From Aaosphaeria pasadenensis (taxonomy: Eukaryota > Ascomycota > Dothideomycetes > Pleosporales): a DNA stretch of 64,000 bases. The notes under the pieces were generated by a model. The model was not told the DNA's origin and ran no database searches. It saw nothing but the letters and a program-made list of their open reading frames with translations. Made by a program: the position numbers and the translations under genes. Within the stretch, counting starts at the first letter, position 1. Every line of letters starts with the position of its first letter. The stretch covers positions 124,001 through 188,000 of the forward strand of contig JAKLMB010000030.1 of NCBI GenBank assembly GCA_022813625.1, read 5' to 3'. Below, piece by piece: positions 61,829 to 64,000 of this stretch.

Positions 61829-63451
61829 TCAACGGACGAGAGCCTCAATTTCACTCACTTCCTTCATAACCACGGTCAGATTCTCATAACCGTCGTCCGT
61901 TACTAGTACGTTGTCCTCGATGCTGTACCCGTCAGCGCGCTGCAACCCTGATCATTCACTAAATGCGACTTACCGGACGCCACCAACCTCCCAGTACCTG
62001 TTCAACACATCTTCATCGATAAACCGTTGATGTTTTTCGGACTCGAGATGCGGTACGATGATCTCTTTACAGAAATAAATCTATATTATTAGTTACACAA
62101 GCCTTCCACGGAATCATATGGCTAGCTTACTCCAGGTTCAACAGTGACCACGGAGCCTGCAGGAAGCGGGCCCCGTTTCCGCAGGTACCGCATCATACCG
62201 TTCTCGTCCCGATCGTTCGACTTGCCACCAATGTCATGAACATCCAACCCGAGGTAATGTCCTAAGCCATGAGGGAAGAACGCAAGACTTGTCTGAGCAG
62301 CGAATATTTCTTCTCTATCTCCCTTCATGATTCCGAGCTCCAGCAGACCGTCGATGGCGATCTTGTGTGCTTGGATGTGAATATCGTCCCAATTGACGCC
62401 TGGCTTTATCATGGCCATGCAGTCTTTCTGCATTTTGAGAACGAGTTCGTAGATCGCTTTAGATTCGGGAGAAAACTTGCCGGATATGGGGAAAGTCCTT
62501 GTCTGTGTAGAAAATGAGCGACGTAGATACATCAATATCAGGTGGGCAGACAATACTCACAATATCGGATGCGTAACACTCCCATTCGGTTCCGGCATCA
62601 TGCAGAACATTGAGTTTCCCTTCAAGCCCTGCGTTATTTTCTTCGTAATGCAAGATCGCTGCTGCTCGTCCACTCCCAACAACCGAAGGATACGCCAGTG
62701 TTCTTGACCCTTTCACTGTGCAATTCGCCACAAATGCCGCTTCAATTTCCAGCTCGGACGACAAGGTTCTGACTCTCTTCATAACTTCCAGGTGCGCCAT
62801 GCTGGATATGTAGTTGGCCTTCCGGATCATGGCGACTTCATACTCGTTCTTGACAATGCGTGCAGTTTCAATAGCATTTTTAAGGAGTTGAGAATCATCT
62901 TTACGAATCCCATGTATGCACCCAATTGTTGTTGCTAGATATGGTAAGGTATACAGGGTTGACTCTGGGTATTTTGCATCAAGTTGCTCCAACAATCCCT
63001 CCGTTTCAGATGTGTAGCGGACGTGATCAACATCATAGCGGTCTAGAGCTTCTTTGATACTCAGAGGTACTCCAGACCAGATAATCTCTTCTGGGTCTGC
63101 AGCGGGAATCAGCAGCGTGGATTGGCATAATTGTATGTCGAAAATGAAAGAGCAATTCTTTAGGTTACAGCCAGTAAGGTAGTAAAAGTTGCGACGTTGT
63201 CTACTCATGAACTGTACGTTAGTTATCATTGCTTCTGAAAAGGAGCATCGCCTCATGGATGGGGAAAAGGGGCAATACCGAAATGTCTCTTCTAGGTCAC
63301 TATCTTCTAGGAATCTGGTTTCAGATCCTTTGATGTAGATGAGGCCTCGAGCATCCGGTGCATTCTCCCGGATCAAGTTTACAACGTTCTGAACATGCTT
63401 CTTCGCGGGATATTTTCCCTTGAGGATTATCTCATAGTCTTCAGCAACCAT
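61829..63451 (-). CDS. Xaa-Pro aminopeptidase / prolidase-like metallopeptidase (M24B)
   Basis: Exons complement(61829..61922, 61974..62080, 62131..62502, 62561..63200, 63279..63451) encode 461 residues, the usual length of the fungal pepP-like family. It should remove N-terminal residues before proline or split Xaa-Pro dipeptides, with a dinuclear Mn/Zn centre, in the cytosol. The N-terminal non-catalytic domain has FRQRRNFYYLTGCN. The five metal ligands of the pita-bread fold are all present: Asp in LHDAGTEWE, Asp in YASDITRTFP, His in LGHYLGLDVHD, Glu in VTVEPGIYF, Glu in VRIEDNVL. IRKANYISSMAHLEVMK begins the catalytic domain. The start MVAEDYEIILKGKYPAKKH resembles family members. It converges on the permease gene; whether it works with the hydantoin genes is unknown. 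Confidence 0.93.
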
Positions 63452-64000
63452 CTTGGTAAGGAATTGAAGGAAAAGGGGTCGTCGGCTATTAGAGGTTCAA
63501 AGAGAAGTGAAGCGGAGCAATTATGCCTGATCTTCTTCGATGTCTTGTAGCCAACACTCACTCTAAGCATAATAATGGACAGGAACCATACAATCAATGT
63601 CCAGTACTCCAATGTCACCCCAAAATTTGATGTGCAGTCCTGGGAACATTGTGATTGGTGAATGCACGTGCCACTCGCAAACTTCTGGTATACCGATCTC
63701 TTTCGGGGAACCGTCGGCGAAGAGTACACCGATTATCGCTGTTCAGAACTGAGTCCTCGGCTCGTCGGCTGTGAAGCATATAATTTACAATCGCATTTCT
63801 CAGTAGTTCAGATTGTAGCAATGTATTGGCTCTTAGAATGCGGCAATGCTCTTTGATAATAAATCATCTTGTCGTTGGAGGTGAACTGATTGTCCCTGTT
63901 CCGCCTCGCTTAAGCAAATCGGGAGCTTGAGCGAAAAAGGAATCAATTCGCAGCATAACTGGCCGGAAGAGTAATCTGCCATCGATGTTCCCCGTGGTGC
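63452..64000. other. Right edge, promoter of the aminopeptidase gene
   Basis: No supported gene. Short overlapping frames on both strands have no features. Confidence 0.5.

Overview
The window is nuclear DNA from a filamentous ascomycete. Genes are interrupted by short introns (about 45-110 nt) with GT..AG ends and CTAAC/CTGAC-like branch sites. The proteins are fungal types: a non-reducing PKS, a CMR1-type melanin regulator, HRD1, GPI-anchored Ser/Thr-rich wall proteins. My best guess is Leotiomycetes (Helotiales-like), but no marker here fixes the order.

Layout: 0.8-2.1 kb holds a poorly known three-exon gene with LRR-like stretches, and 2.6-4.5 kb a secreted protein of unknown function. 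From 6 to 38.4 kb lies a spread-out DHN-melanin locus: a hydroxynaphthalene reductase (6.1-7.0 kb, minus), the C2H2 plus Zn2Cys6 regulator of CMR1/PIG1/SMR1 type (13.3-16.6 kb, minus), and a 2163-residue SAT-KS-AT-PT-ACP-ACP-TE polyketide synthase (31.8-38.4 kb, plus). The PKS would make the naphthol precursor, the reductase carries out a reduction step, and the regulator is expected to switch both on. Scytalone dehydratase, a second reductase and a chain-shortening hydrolase are not in the window. These genes are separated by long stretches (6.3 kb and 15.2 kb) in which I find no convincing gene.

From 41.4 kb onward the density is ordinary: prefoldin subunit 3, a divergent pair of GPI-anchored wall proteins, a prenylcysteine lyase/oxidase, an unknown basic protein with a CxxC motif, and the ER ubiquitin ligase HRD1. 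At 55.3-61.5 kb a hydantoinase-A/oxoprolinase-like protein fused to a DUF917 domain is divergently paired with an NCS1 nucleobase/hydantoin-type permease. The permease gene appears to need a 4-nt microexon. A M24B Xaa-Pro aminopeptidase (61.8-63.5 kb, minus) closes the window.

All gene models were assembled by hand from reading frames and splice signals. Intron phases were checked so that every model is open from start to stop. No homology search was possible, so family names rest on recognised motifs and remembered family sequences.
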